Below, piece after piece: positions 10,528-21,817 of a DNA stretch of 64,000 nucleotides; position 1 is the stretch's first letter, and each line of letters starts with the position of its first letter. The notes under the pieces were generated by a model. It saw only the letters and a list, made by a program, of their open reading frames with translations. It ran no database searches and was not told the DNA's origin. Made by a program: the position numbers and the translations under genes. The stretch spans positions 272,003 through 336,002 of the forward strand of contig JAFEMH010002502.1 of the NCBI GenBank assembly GCA_022495995.1, written 5' to 3'. This stretch comes from Adenophora triphylla var. japonica (taxonomy: Eukaryota; Streptophyta; Magnoliopsida; Asterales; Campanulaceae).

Positions 10528-11600
10528 AGCTTAGGTATAGCAACAGTGGCTTATCCTCGTGGGGAGGACAGAGAATCGGAGGACTCACAAGGTATGCCTT
10601 TATTTCCTCAAAGGCATCTTGGCATTCTGAGTTCCATTCGATGTCGGCGTTCTTCTTCATCAGTTTGAAGATTGGCTTGCACATGGAGGTCAATTGGTTG
10701 ACGAAGCGGCTTATATACCGCAGCGGCCCACGAAGCTTTTCACCTCTCGTCCGAGTTTGCGGTGGTCTCATTTCGATGATGGCCTTGATCTGAGGATCAA
10801 CCTCGATGCCTCTCTCGGTGACCATGTATCCCAAGACCTTGCCTCGGCTTAACCCCAAATGTGCATTTGCGTGGTTTAGCCTCATTGAGTATTTTCGGAG
10901 GCGATTGAAGAATTTTCTCAGGTCTGTGAGGTGTTGTTCATCTGATCCCTTTGAGTGGATGATCATGTCATCGACGTACACTTTGATCTCTTTGTGGATC
11001 ATATCGTGGAAGAGGGCAGTTGCTGCCCGTTGGTAGGTAGCCCCAGCGTTCTTTAGTCCGAACGGCATTACGGTAGCAAGAGATTCCCCAGGGGGTTGTG
11101 AAAGCTGTCTTTTCTTGATCTTCCTCGGCCATCTTGATTTGATTGTAGCCGGCAAACCCGTCCACGAAGGACTTGACTTCGAAATTAGCTGTAGTGTCTA
11201 CCAACATGTCGATGTTGGGTAGTGGAAAATCGTCCTTGGGACTTGCTTTGTTGAGATCTCTAAGTCCACGCAAAGAACGCACTTTTCCATTGGCCTTGGT
11301 GACCGTGACGATATTGGAGAGCCATGTGGGGTACTCGATCACCCTGATGAAGCCGACGCGGAGCATCTTCTCGATCTCTTCCTTGACTTGTAAAGACCAT
11401 TCTGGCTTGATTCGGCGTAGCTTTTGCTTGATGGGCTTAGCCTCGGGATTCAAGGGAATCCGGTGTTCTACAATGTTTGTATCTAATCCAGACATGTCTT
11501 GGTAAGACCAAGCGAACACGTACACGAATTCTTTGAGCAGTGCAGTCAATGCGTCTTGCTCCGTGCCGGTGAAGAAACTTCCGATTTGCGTCTCTTTTGG
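10528..11600 (-). pseudogene. TatA-1 reverse transcriptase, one or two frameshifts
   Basis: It would copy the element RNA into cDNA. Visible motifs in order are PEWSLQVKEEIEKMLRVGFI, RDLNKASPKDDFPLPNIDML, FVDGFAGYNQIKM, MPFGLKNAGATYQR and the catalytic YVDD at 10978-10967. The thumb/connection part is ERGIEVDPQIKAI and QDAFEEIKAYL. The frame breaks near 11150, between the GYNQI and MPFGLK motifs, and near 10520. LRGLRDLNK replaces the usual RVCVDYRDLNK, so a catalytic-region residue is missing, consistent with a dead copy. Confidence 0.9.
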
Positions 11601-11604
11601 CTCT

Positions 11605-12138
11605 TCAAATAGCTCCCAAATTCACTTTGGTTAAAACCTCCTCGGCAGCTTGGGCCCGGTTTTTCTCTCGTTTGACAACATGCTTAAAGATGTGCTTAAT
11701 GTATTGTTCATTTAATGTGTCTGCTTCTTTATCAAGTGAATCGTTATTAACTGTTTGTGTGTTAGTTAATTTATCAGTTGTTAAAGATGCAATGAGAGGA
11801 TACTCGGAAAGATCGAAGCATTCATTAAGAGCATACGGGAATACATTATTGGCAATGAGTTCGTAATCTTCTGGCGTGAGGCCATCAGATGACTCGAGAG
11901 ACTCATATTCAAAGATAATGGACTCAGGATGAGTTTTGACACTGGACTCTAGGACTCGAGAGGTCAGACCAAGTTTTTCGATCATGTCCTTTTTACTAGC
12001 AGTGGGTCCGGAGAAGGTGGCCCAGTTATTAAGTGGCAATGAGCTTGATAGGAGGCGGGGTTTGAAAGGCTTTATGTCACCATTCCCAATCATTGCTATC
12101 ACAGAGTTATCAGAAACAAAATCGATCAGGTCTGGCAT
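11605..12138 (-). pseudogene. TatA-1 pol spacer between protease and RT
   Basis: A 177-residue open frame starting MPDLIDFVSDNSVIAMIG has no recognised catalytic domain. Such an acidic, poorly conserved stretch before RT is usual in long Tat/Ogre polyproteins. It ends just before the RT N-terminus at about 11600. Confidence 0.6.
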
Positions 12139-12180
12139 CTCGATTTCTTCATTGAAGAGCAGGTGGAGCAGTGGCTCGTT

Positions 12181-12950
12181 CTAAGCATCGTCTGCGGAGT
12201 CTTTTGCTTTTACCTTGGGCATTACCAGCTCGAATACGGACTCGTCCCGCTTATTTAAGGCAGGAGTGTTGACAGAGAGTTTTTCGAGTTCTTCTGCCAA
12301 AGAAAGGGTTTTCCCGAACCAAAACTTGTTGTGAATAGTGGTGGTCATGGATCCCGATAGAGGCGGTGTATCGAGAAATGCTCTTCGGACAGGATTTGGC
12401 TTGAGGCCTCTGAATCTTGCCAGGTTCCGCTGGAGCTTGTCCATAGTTGTCGGCCAGCTTTGTTTGGCATTGGTCAGCTCTGTTCCTTTTCCTGGATCTT
12501 CTTCCAAGTTGCCGGCCTTCTTTGTGAAGTACTTAGTCATGTCGAAGCTGTAAGGACGAAGATCGGAGATTGCGTGCAAGCCTCTTTTGCTATTTGCGGA
12601 GCATTTCCGTGCAGCTCGCTTGTCCTCCGCAATGTGTTCGGGAGTAGGAGAGTATCCCAAGCCATGGAGGGTATTCTGTTCTTTGTTATGGATGATTTTT
12701 TGGGTACCCTGATGGCGTTTTCCCAAACCGAGCCCCAGGATGTAGTTCATGTGCTTCATCATTTTCATCGGGGGAGGGATCTTGTCCCAAATCAAAGGCA
12801 AGTCTATGTGGCACACCTGGGCTTTTGGGCTTTCAATGGTGAACCCTGTTAACATCATGCCATCATCATCGTGTTTGATCTCTAAGACCGGGACGCCGTT
12901 TGTGTTGGTCCTTTCGGTGACTACGCTATCACCGTAGATGATGGTTAGAT
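12181..12950 (-). pseudogene. TatA-1 pol spacer with G-patch-like segment
   Basis: The frame encodes PPPMKMMKHMNYILGLGLGK then HGLGYSPTPE, a glycine-rich pattern like the G-patch-like segment between protease and RT in Ogre/Tat elements (family knowledge). G-patches bind RNA or RNA helicases; the role here is not known. The C-terminal half (RGLKPNPVRRAFLDTPPLSG) is typical Tat linker sequence. Confidence 0.6.
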
Positions 12951-13440
12951 CTGTTCCTTGGACAAACTTTACGCACTGATGGAGAGTGGATGCCACCCCA
13001 TTGATCCGTGTAGCCAGGGCGTCCCAAAATGGCAGTGAATGTGATCGGGATGTCAATGACTTGGAAATCCGTTGGGACCATTTGCTTTTCCGAACCACAG
13101 TTCAAGGTGGTTATTCCCAAGACTGGGCGGGACGTTGAGTCGTATGCCTTGATTGCCCGAGTTGAGGGCTTTAGATCGCCGCTTTGATCCCTAGCAGATC
13201 CATCATTTTGGATGGCAGACATTCATGGATGATCCCCATCTACCAAAACCCGAGGAGACGACGCTCGTCCGCCTGAACCGTTATGTAGAGAGGCTCATTG
13301 TGGTCACCCAAATTTTGGAAGGTCGAGCTCGTGAAAGTGATGATATTGCCGTAATTAACGTTGCCAATCATCTCGAACCGCTTCATCGGTGTCACCGTGA
13401 TGGGAACTATGGTCCGGGCCGTGCTTTCTTCCAACTTGAG
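12951..13440 (-). pseudogene. TatA-1 aspartic protease, frameshifted
   Basis: In order: PLYITVQADERRL (about 13300-13260), then VDG at the expected active-site Asp with a frameshift straight after, then STRPVLGITTLNCG, FQVIDIPITFTAILGRPGYT (about 13080-13020) and HQCVKFV. The pattern DIP..F..ILGRP is the conserved second half of retropepsins of this lineage. The frameshift after the active-site Asp makes it inactive. Confidence 0.7.
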
Positions 13441-13508
13441 CTTGTGCGGGTAAGATGAAGTGAGTAAGGACCAGAGCGAGATGTTATCCCGAGTGCGCTT
13501 GAGCCGTG

Positions 13509-14462
13509 TTAAGACAGATCTTCACTTGGGTCCAAGGCTTCACTTCTTTTGGCGTAGGGCCCCTTTTCAGTTCGTGCCTCAGGTATGGCTGGCCTTTTGT
13601 CTGCCCGTGGAGGATTCACTGGGATTTGGCCGGAACGTGTCAGAACGTTCACTTCTGGCCTTACTGTTTTGCTTGTCTCCCCTATTTCTGTAGTGGGAGG
13701 ACCTTGATTGGCGTAGGGCCAGACTGCGCATTTCAATTCGTTCACCGTCATAGCTTTTGTGGAAACATCCACAGTGGCTTTGAGATCTTCCCAAGATAAG
13801 GGTTGAGGTATCTGGACCTTTGGGCCGTCGGTGGTGGTGCGAAGCTCGTCCCAGCTGATCATGGAGCAGACGTTGCCATGGCCTTGTGCAGAGCTAAGCT
13901 GAGGAGATTTGCTGGAGTAGATGACGTAGTAGTCAAACTTTCCTGAAGGTTCTCCAAGGGTTCCGACTGTGGGATCACCGGATTCATACCTCTTCTTCAG
14001 TTTTTGTTGAGAAGATGGCTTCTTCTTTCTTCGAGGACGGCCCTCGTTCATTTCATCCTGGAATTCCATTTCCAGACAAGCACTGCAATCGCAAACGTCC
14101 CACCAGATGTGTCCGTTGTTCGGCGGTGGTACCGGGACCTCAGGAGGCTGAATGGGCGTGCTTTCCCCGGAGGGTCCCGTGGCCTTATGTCATAACCGCA
14201 TGGTTCGTACGAGGGCAACAAAGTTGACTTCTGGGAGACAATGAGAGGCGTTAGAAGCTGCAAAAGCAGTCATGACTTTGGAAGCCCCAGGTAGTTGGGT
14301 GGCTAATGTCCCGAAGTGGTGCATAGCGCCTTCGATCTAGGCTTGTCGTTCACCTTGGCGTTTCTCAATAGCCATGAGGACCTGCCAAACTTCTTCCAAT
14401 GTTGGGAAATTTCTTGGGGGTAAGGTCCCATTCTCATCGTTGTTATCCACTGACTTGGCCAT
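13509..14462 (-). pseudogene. TatA-1 gag remnant without recognisable capsid
   Basis: The likely start is the ATG at 14462, giving MAKSVDNNDENGTLPPRNFP then LEEVWQVLMAIEKRQ, a helical N-terminus. A TAG follows near 14340 and a TGA near 14190. A proline-rich piece and CDCSAC (about 14100) lead into a 186-residue open frame (14069-13509) ending with VNVLTRSGQIP, the usual segment just before protease in this lineage. No capsid helices and no CxxHxxxGHxxxxC knuckle are seen, although about 950 bp are present. Either capsid was lost or this family always lacked it. Confidence 0.6.
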
Positions 14463-15783
14463 GGGGAATTGACGGACCGTCCTGGTGACAGAGCTAGGAA
14501 GAAAGTTGGACCTTTCGGCTTTGACACGGGGAGACGGGTTCCTGGGTACTCTCGATCACTCTCTGTTAGCTGGAGGGGGTGACGGGCAAGGTTTAGACAC
14601 AGGAATGGCCTCACGGGATAAAAGGGGGAAAGCTCACGTGGCATGCGGTTTCCGCTTCTTTTATTTATGATTTTTTTTTTGTTGTTTTAATTTACTTAAA
14701 ACAGTGTTTTCTCATAATCCTAGGTAGGTTGGAAAAGATTGCTCTTCTTTTTCGCAACTATGCTAGATCCTGGGTCAGTGGAGACCATCTGTGCGGCTAT
14801 AAGCCCCTCATTTTGCACCTGTATTTCGACATCCCAGGTGGATGACAGCCCCGGCGAGGGTCCTATAGGGCAAGCGGTTTCCACCGGCCTAAAAGAAAAA
14901 TCGAACCTAAGGACCGAGCCTGTCATGTTCGTTTTGATGCGTTAGCCATGTGAATAGTGAACCGAGCCGGCCACTGAGTCAAGATCAGGTCAAGAGTTCG
15001 GCATGACCTCTCTTTACCTTGCTTGCGCAAGGGATCTGTGACATTAGGCGTTGACTGGGTCATATCATCATGGCTGACGTATCAAAGGCGTGATGACATG
15101 GTGTCATGTGAGCATGGATGTATATCCGGGACGGAACATCGTCTGGATGTAGCTTCGAAAATCAAGATCAGGTCAAGATTTTAGCATGACCTTTTATCGC
15201 TTTGCTTGCGCAAGGGATCTTGAGTTCCGAGCCTTGACTCATAAAATGGCCGGCATGGTATATGTATCCAGCCGTATGACACGGACCGGGTAAAACCAAT
15301 CGAGTCCGGACAGAGTGTGACTCAAGACTCAAACGTGTGGTTGACGCTTGGCTAGGATGGGATGTTTGGAATGATCCCGTGCGCATCCGAGAGGCCTAGG
15401 AAGACCAAACGGACTGCAACTGAGACCACTCCGGGTTAAGGGTTGTAGTGTGCAGTGTATCCGAGGCAGCAGTGCGCGTAGCGTGCAGTGTAACCGAGGT
15501 AGCAGTGTGCGTAGTGTGCGGTGTAACCGAGGCAGCAGTGCGAGTAGTGTGCGGTCTCTAAAATTCTTTTTCTGAGTAAAACAAAAAATTTTTTTTGAAG
15601 AATTTTAAATGTATGCACAGATGTATATTGATGCATTTTTTTTTGTATTTTTTTTTTGTAAAATAAAAACGAAGCACGTGCACACACACACAACAGTTAA
15701 AAAAAGGGGTAAAATGAAAGTTTGACCCTCATCATCGTTTTAAAAATCTTTTGTTTTGTTTAAAAAGATTTTAAAACAAAAAG
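14463..15783 (-). other. TatA-1 5' leader
   Basis: About 1.3 kb of noncoding sequence lie between PBS and gag. The portion 14733-14890 matches the TatB leaders at 28936-29092 and 42726-42882 closely ('cttgccctataggaccctcg', 'gaggggcttatag', 'cgaaaaagaagagcaatc'). Weaker matches run through 15430, including 'ccgtttggtctt' and 'aaacatccca'. The proximal end (15560-15783) is T/A-rich and contains a short CA run. Confidence 0.7.
15440..15556 (-). repeat. Short tandem repeat in the TatA-1 leader, about 3.5 units
   Basis: 'gtgtaaccgaggcagcagtg' with 'cgtagtgtgc' variants recurs about every 33-36 bp. Confidence 0.7.
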
Positions 15784-15801
15784 TCCCCAGCAGAGTCGCC
15801 A
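15784..15801 (-). other. TatA-1 primer binding site
   Basis: On the minus strand TGGCGACTCTGCTGGGGA lies two bases after the LTR end. It differs by one base from the TatB PBS and has the general form of Tat/Ogre primer sites, which are usually assigned to an arginine tRNA (family knowledge, not checked here). Confidence 0.85.
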
Positions 15802-16379
15802 ACTGAAATTACCCGGGATCCGGCTCGCGCGCGGAGCCCCGACATCTCGCATTCGTCGCTTTTTGGGAAGTTTGCCCGGATCCGAGAGGCAGCGCGTTCG
15901 CGCCCCGTCATCTGGCTTATTCCGCTTTAGCATTAGTTGGGAGGTGTCTCGCTGTGTTTTGCTTTGTAGAGTCGCCACGCCGTTTTTATTGTTAAGCCCA
16001 AAACATTGAAAAAGGGCATCAGTTTAAAAATGATAATAAACTGTTTTTGTGTGATGAGATTTTGAGTTCGGAGGTCAGATGACTCCTCGGGAAGAGAATA
16101 TTAGAATCTTAGAGCTCACCCGAGTCGCCTCGTAAAAACGAGTCTTTCGGATACCCCTAATATTCTTTAACTGTTGTGTGTGTGTGTGTGCTTTTAAAAA
16201 TGCATGTCAGATCGGATGTCTACATTGTACACTATGTATTGAAATGTATTGAAATAGTGTAGGAAGGAAGCCTTACCAATGTTGGTTCGTGTCCGTCTTC
16301 CGCCGGGGAATGGTGTTTCGAGGATGGAATGTTGTTCCGGCACGGACCGGGATTGCTTCGGGAGGGGCCGGTTGTCTGC

Positions 16380-16540
16380 GGACAGAGTTTCGGCGTGAGT
16401 TGAGATTGTAGGCTGCGTTAGGGCAGAGGTTCGGCGTGCGTTGAGATCGCAGGGATCACTCGGGCAGAGGTTCGGCGTGGTTTGGGATCGCAGGGATCAC
16501 TCGGGCAGAGGTTCGGCGTGGTTTGGGATCGCCGATTTTG
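16380..16540 (-). repeat. 41-bp repeat inside TatA-1 LTR, about 3.5 units
   Basis: 'gggcagaggttcggcgtg' recurs at 16421, 16462 and 16503. It lies downstream of the TATA box in element orientation, so it would be transcribed in R/U5. Confidence 0.8.
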
Positions 16541-16810
16541 ACTCGGAAAGAGCCGGGACGCCTTGGAAAGACCAGGCAAGGCCTCGGAGTACCACGAGGG
16601 GCCTCAGAGTACCTCGAGAGTGCCTTAGGGCAGCGCGAGAGCGTCGAGGGAGCGCTCGGGGAGGCTTCGGAGCACCACGAGGGGGCTCGGAAGGCCTCGG
16701 AAGGATCCGAAAGGGGCCGAGATTGCCCCGAAGGGTCTTAGAGGGGAGCCTGAAGGCTAAGGTAAGAAGAGAGAAGAGGGAGGTGTGTAAAATGAGGGAG
16801 GGGGAGCCCT

Positions 16811-17091
16811 CTATTTATAGTAGGAGAAAAATGCAAAGAGGTCCGTACGGACCTCCTAGGTTATCCAGAATTTTAGTTTTCCTCGATTTGAGGAAATATG
16901 TGATAATTGTGAATATTCTGGAATGATGGTGTCCCCTGTGCAAAGAGGTCCGTACGGACCATCTTGACATGCAAAGAGGTCCGTACGGACCAACCATGCA
17001 TGGGGGGTAATGATTTCTCCGGGATTTGAGGGAATATGGTGGACTTTAAGGGGATTCAGTAATTATTGCAACAAAGAGGTCCGTACGGACC
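16811..17091 (-). promoter_or_regulatory. TatA-1 LTR promoter: TATA box and four GGTCCGTACGGACC palindromes
   Basis: TATAAATAG reads on the minus strand at 16819-16811. Perfect palindromes sit upstream at 16840-16853, 16947-16960, 16978-16991 and 17078-17091; the middle two are 31 bp apart. The TatA-2 LTR keeps four palindromes with nearly the same spacings (107, 30, 100 bp). Positions upstream of TATA suggest enhancer or operator function; the binding factor is unknown. Confidence 0.75.
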
Positions 17092-17286
17092 TTATTTGCT
17101 TTTCTAATTTCCTGAAAATTCCCAAAAGGTCCTTTTGTCCCTTTTTATCCCAGAAAGGCTCCTCCCTTGGTTTGGTTGAGGGTTTTTTGAGGGTTTTGAG
17201 TGCCATAGGTCTTCGAGACTGTGTTTGTGAGTCTGCGGTGTTTCCTATGTGCTCGAAAAAGGGTGATCCAGATTGGGGTACTTACA

Positions 17287-17535
17287 GAAATGTCGAGAAT
17301 CTTTGAAGAGTGTGGGCCAGAAGAAACCTGATTGAAGAACCTTGGCGGCGGTTTTGGCTGTGCTTGCATGACCGCCATAAGGGGATGAATGACAATGATA
17401 AAGAATGTCACTAATCTCTTCATTAGGTACACACCGCCTAATGATTCCATCTGCGCAATGCTTAAAAAGGAGCGGATCTTCCCAAAAATAGTATTTAATT
17501 TCTGATAAAAATCTTTTCTTTTGTTGATAACTCAT
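17287..17535 (-). pseudogene. Athila integrase N-terminus, truncated by TatA-1 insertion
   Basis: The frame gives PNEEISDILYHCHSSPYGGH then KVLQSGFFWPTLFKDSRHF, the HHCC-type N-terminal part of integrase. The second pair of zinc ligands is missing because TatA-1 begins directly after the codons for DSRHF. The piece immediately before 17287 belongs to the LTR. Confidence 0.85.
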
Positions 17536-17583
17536 TTCTGGGGGAAGAATCTTACATGCTAGGTAATTAACAATGTCCGCAAA

Positions 17584-18153
17584 CTAAGGGGTTTCGACAT
17601 TGTTTATAGCAAGAAGATGATCGTCCGGAAATGAGTCATCGTTTATAGCAAGAAGATGATCGTCCGGAAATGAGTCATCAATTGGAAGGTCATCATTATT
17701 GGAAATTTCCAAATCCTTGGGAAGGCGGGATAAATGATCTGCGACCAAATTTTCCGTCCCCTTTTTATCACGGATTTCTAAATCAAACTCTTGGAGGAGA
17801 AGGATCCACCTTATTAATCTTGGCTTTGCATCCTTCTTTGCCAATAAGTACCTTATTGCTGCGTGATCCATGTATACGATTACTTTTGATCCCACCAAAT
17901 ATGACCAAAACTTATCCATAGAAAATACCACGGCCAACAATTCTTTTTCTGTGGTGGCGTAATTCATTTGTGCTTCATCTAGTGTTCTGCTAGCATAGTA
18001 TATAGCATGAGTTTTCTTGTCTTTCCGCTGCCCTAGAACTGCTCCAACTGCAAAATCACTCGCATCGCACATTAGTTCGAAAGGGAGATCCCAATCGGGT
18101 GGTTGTACGATAGGAACGAATGGAGCATCTTTCATTAGCATAGTATATAGCAT
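17584..18153 (-). pseudogene. Athila RNase H domain
   Basis: Recognisable parts are [60 protein letters not shown] and VADHLSRLP. This is the connection and RNase H region that removes template RNA. Two local duplications are present: a 41-bp unit at 17599-17680 repeats [13 protein letters not shown], and about 33 bp at 17995-18027 recur at 18139-18171 at the junction with RT, breaking the frame. Confidence 0.85.
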
Positions 18154-19097
18154 GAGTTTTCTTGTCTTTCCTTTAACCTGTTAAATGCTTCAAAACAAGG
18201 GCTATCGAACACAAATGGAGCATCTTTCATTAGTAGATTAGTTAAAGGTTTAGAAATTTTCAAAAAATCCTTTATAAATCGTCGGTAAAAACCGGCATGC
18301 CCAAGAAAGCTTCTTATTCCTTTAACATTAGTAGGCGGAGGTAATTTTTCAATGATCTCAATTTTTGCCTTATCTACTTCTATCCCCTTTTCGGACACCA
18401 TGTGTCCTAACACTATCCCTTCATTTACCATAAAGTGACATTTTTCCCAATTTAAAACAAGATTAACTTCTTCACAACGCTGTAGGACTTTAGATAAATT
18501 TTTCAAACATTCGTCGAAAGAATAACCATAAACAGAGAAATCATCCATAAAAACTTCCATTATATTTTCTATGTAATCGGAAAAAATGGATATCATACAA
18601 CGCTGAAAAGTGGCGGGAGCATTACAAAGTCCGAAGGGCATTCTTCTATAAGCGAAGGTACCATAAGGACAAGTAAAAGTAGTTTTTTATTGGTCGTATG
18701 GATGGATAGGGATTTGGAAAAATCCCGAATATCCGTCCAAATAACAAAAATGGGAATGCTTGGCCAATCTTTCTAGCATTTGATCTATAAAGGGAAGGGG
18801 AAAATGATCCTTTCGGGTGGCTTTATTTAATTTTCTGTAGTCTATACACATGCGCCAACCCATGACAGTCTTTGTTTGGATTAATTCATCCTTATCATTT
18901 CGAATGACTGTCATTCCTCCCTTCTTAGGGACAACTTGCACGGGGCTCACCCATTTGCTAGCCGCAATTGGATAGATGATGCCCGCGTCAAGTAATTTAA
19001 GGACTTCTTTTTTAACTACTTCCTTCATGTTAGGATTGAGTCTTCTTTGATGCTCAATGGAAAGTTTATGATCTTCCTCTAAATCAATCCTATGCAT
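18135..19097 (-). pseudogene. Athila reverse transcriptase with one internal stop
   Basis: Motifs in order: LDAGIIYPIAASKWVSPVQV, RMCIDYRKLNKATRKDHFPL, DGYSGFFQIPIHP, MPFGLCNAPATFQRCM and the catalytic FMDD at 18551-18540. FMDD in place of YVDD is usual in Athila. A TAA near 18688 interrupts the frame just before the MPFGLC part. Thumb motif IEVDKAKIEIIEKLPPPTNV and FLGHAGFYRRFIKDF follow. Confidence 0.9.
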
Positions 19098-19120
19098 GCA
19101 AATTTTTGGATGAATTCCCT

Positions 19121-20190
19121 TTAAGTCATCATCGTATATCCTATGGCTTTTTGGTGCAATCTAAGCTCATTTAATAACTTTTCAGTTTCAAGAGGGCCTA
19201 GTTTAGAATTTATAATCACGGGATAAGTAGAGTTTGGTCCCATAAATTCATACCTTAGATTTGTAGGAAGAGGTTTTAACTCAACCTGAGGTGCCTTAAT
19301 TACTTCTTTTTCCTCCTTGTTGGATGACTCTGCTTTAATCTCCAACTCTTCATATTTAGTGTTGCCACTAGACTTTGCTGCATGATTAGTATCTAAAAGC
19401 ATAGTATATTTTGCAATTTCATCATCATCATCATCATGCAAAGTTCTCTTCCAATCTATAAGACTTTTCTCTAACGGATCTTTAGATTGGGGACCTTCTA
19501 GTTCCTTACTAATGGATTCTAATATGTTAATGTCCAAGCAAGGGTTCTCAAGATTAGGATTTTTCATTAATTTAGACAAGTTAAATTCTATTTTATCATC
19601 TCCTACATTCAAAGTGAGGTTACCATGTTTAACGTCTATAATTGCCCTGACTGTGGCAAGAAATGGTCTACCCAGAATTACAGGAATATGACTATCCTCA
19701 TCCATCTCAAGAACTACGAAGTCAACCAGGATGATTAATTTCCTGATTTGGGAAGGGACATCTTCCATAATACCCACCAGATATTTAATGGAACGGTCTG
19801 CTAATTGCAGAGATATGGTTGTAGGTTTTAATTCCCCCACACCAATTCTCTTGCTAACTGAAAGTGGCATGAGGCTTACGCTAGCTCCGAGGTCTAGCAT
19901 GACATTATCTACATTAAATTTACCTATATTGCAAGGAATAGAGAAAGTGCCGGGATCTTTTAATTTTGGAGGTAACCTTTTTTGTAAAATAGAACTTACC
20001 TCTTCCGTTAATGCAACAGTCTCATTTTCTTCTAGCTTCCTTTTGTTAGAAAGAATATCTTTTAGGAATTTAGCATAAGAAGGCATTTGTTGCAAAGCAT
20101 CGGTAAAAGGTACATTAATGTAAATAGATTTTAAAACTTCTAAAAATTTTGCAAATTGTTTATCAAGCTTTGCCTTTACCAACCTTTGAG
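19121..20190 (-). pseudogene. Athila protease and flanking spacer
   Basis: The active site DLGASVSLMP is near 19890, followed by VGIMEDVPSQIRKLIILVDF and SHIPVILGRPFLATVRAIID (about 19710-19650), the second conserved half of the protease. DLGAS in place of the more common DTGA/DSGA is typical for Athila. The remaining part is an acidic spacer leading to RT. The frame is open with gag over 695 codons (21208-19121). Confidence 0.85.
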
Positions 20191-21668
20191 GGTAAGGTAT
20201 TGGCGGATCAAAATTTCTAGTTATTTTAGGGGATTCCGTCCCCTTATCAACCTCATCATTAGTCTCAACCACAGGTGGGTTTTGACTAATATTTTCCTCA
20301 ATGGGATTATTTTCTTTAGGAAGACAATCAATAAGCTCTTTCCCGCTTCTAGTTACTACCGCCTTAGCATGTTCATTTAGCATTTTGTTATGGGCGGCTA
20401 GGTTATCAAATCTATCATTTAATAACTTAAAACATTCCCTAAACTCGGTATTAGTATTTTCTTGATCATTTTTGCTTTCAACTATGAAATCCATTAAAAG
20501 ATCCAATTTTGATTTAGGGGGAGAAAAAGCATTTGAAGTAGTATTGAAATTTCTAAATGTGAATCCCGGATTTTGTGTAGATAGTTGCGGGTTTAGAACG
20601 TTGTTATTCTTATAGGAGAAGTTGGAGTGATTCCTCCATTCGGGATTGTATGTATTAGAATACATCCTCCCCTTTTGTCCAAAAGAATTCACAAAGTTCA
20701 CTTGATCATTAGAACTAATGTCAAGCAACTCGCAATTATCCGTACTATGTGAGTTAGACCCACATAGTTCACATAAAACATTTACATTTGCCACGGGATT
20801 GACATTAAGACTTTCAAATTTTTTCAAAATCATGTCAACCTTAGAAGAGAGAAGAGTAACTGCATCAACATTATATTTACCAGGCGTACCTTGTTGTTTC
20901 TCCCTCTCATTAGACCATTGGTAATGGTTCAATGCAATATTTTCGATAAGGTCATATGCCTCATCGACTCCTTTGTTCATCAATGCTCCTCCTGCAGCGA
21001 CATCAATGGTCTCTCTCGTCGTGAATATGATACCGTTGTAGAAGGTGTGAACAATCAACCACTTTTTGAGCCCGTGGGGGGGGGCACATTCTGAGAAGTT
21101 CCTTGAATCGCTCCCATGCATCATACAAAGTTTCACTATCTGTTTGACAAAAGTTAGTGATCTTTGTGCGGATTTGGGCTGTTTTGCTTGGTGGGAAAAA
21201 ACGCCCAAGGAATGCTTCTTGAATTTGGTCCCATGTTGTTAATGAATTTTGGGGGACCGAGTTTAACCATTGCTTCGCCTTATCCTTAAGAGAGAAAGGA
21301 AAAAGGCGCATCCGAATTGCTTCCGGGGTGACATTCTGAATACGTGTGGTATCACAGTATTCCAAGAATGTTTGGATGTGGAGATGAGGATCTTCGAAAG
21401 CAGTGCCGCTATATTGGTTATTCATAACCATATGCAAAAGTTGCGGCTTTATCTCAAAGTGTGCCGCTCCGGCATTTGGCACAACTATAGGGGATCTAGT
21501 TCCCGGGGTACTTGGATTTACAAAGTCCCGTAGGGTCCTAGTTGGTGTTTGTGGCTCTCCTTCCGCCATATGCTTACTTAGTGTCTCTTTGAATTTTCTT
21601 AACCTTTCGTGAAATCTTCGTTCGGGTTTTGGATCAAAATTGTCAACGAACGTCCGAGCCTGTTTCAT
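20191..21668 (-). pseudogene. Athila gag (capsid and knuckle), one frameshift
   Basis: The start at 21668 gives MKQARTFVDNFDPKPERRFH. The capsid core is FEIKPQLLHMVMNNQYSGTA, RMRLFPFSLKDKAKQWLNSV and ETLYDAWERFKELLRMCPPP. A frameshift near 21080, in a run of Gs, moves the frame into the long ORF (HGLKKWLIVHTFYNGI). A knuckle-like CELCGSNSHSTDNC is near 20770-20730. Gag would form the virus-like particle. Past the frameshift the frame stays open into protease. Confidence 0.85.
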
Positions 21669-21793
21669 ACACTATAAGAAAAACACTCAAAAAGAGATTA
21701 AACGTAACAATTTATCGGAAGTAAAAACAAAAAAATCTAAAAAATATAACTAAAATTTATGTAGTAAATACAAAAACAAAAAGTAAACCGTTG
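21669..21793 (-). other. Athila 5' leader, A/T-rich
   Basis: About 125 bp of A/T-rich noncoding sequence lie between PBS and gag. Nothing else is seen. Confidence 0.6.
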
Positions 21794-21811
21794 TCACCGG
21801 CAACGGCGCCA
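21794..21811 (-). other. Athila primer binding site
   Basis: The minus strand reads TGGCGCCGTTGCCGGTGA, one mismatch from the Asp-tRNA-type site usual for Athila. It lies six bases after the LTR end. Confidence 0.85.
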
Positions 21812-21817
21812 AAAACT

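Larger units (their letters stand above)
1..17286 (-). mobile_element. TatA-1: Ty3/gypsy Tat/Ogre-like LTR retrotransposon, 3' LTR outside window
   Basis: Read on the minus strand the order is LTR, PBS, leader, gag remnant, protease, G-patch-like spacer, RT, RNase H, second RNase H, integrase, then two genes on the opposite strand and a long minisatellite tail. Two RNase H domains plus antisense plant-mobile-domain genes downstream of pol point to the Tat lineage (family knowledge). The right end is precise because the LTR terminus TGTAAGT abuts Athila integrase sequence at 17286/17287. The left end, including PPT and 3' LTR, lies beyond base 1. Every coding domain has frameshifts or stops, so this copy is not autonomous. 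TatA-2 at 53791 is a second member. Confidence 0.9.
15804..17286 (-). mobile_element. TatA-1 5' LTR (1483 bp)
   Basis: In element orientation it starts TGTAAGTACCCCAATC (ending at 17286) and ends in TTTCA at 15804, giving TG...CA ends. The TatA-2 LTR (53791-55197) is homologous throughout. A TATA box is at 16819-16811. A PBS-like TGGCGACTC lies near 15977-15969 in the U5 part. A (TG) microsatellite is at about 16175. It is inserted in Athila integrase; the other copy of the target duplication is outside the window. Confidence 0.9.

Noticed and set aside
16175..16190. TG microsatellites as Z-DNA regulatory elements
   Set aside because: They are short, variable in length between the two TatA LTRs, and ordinary simple repeats.
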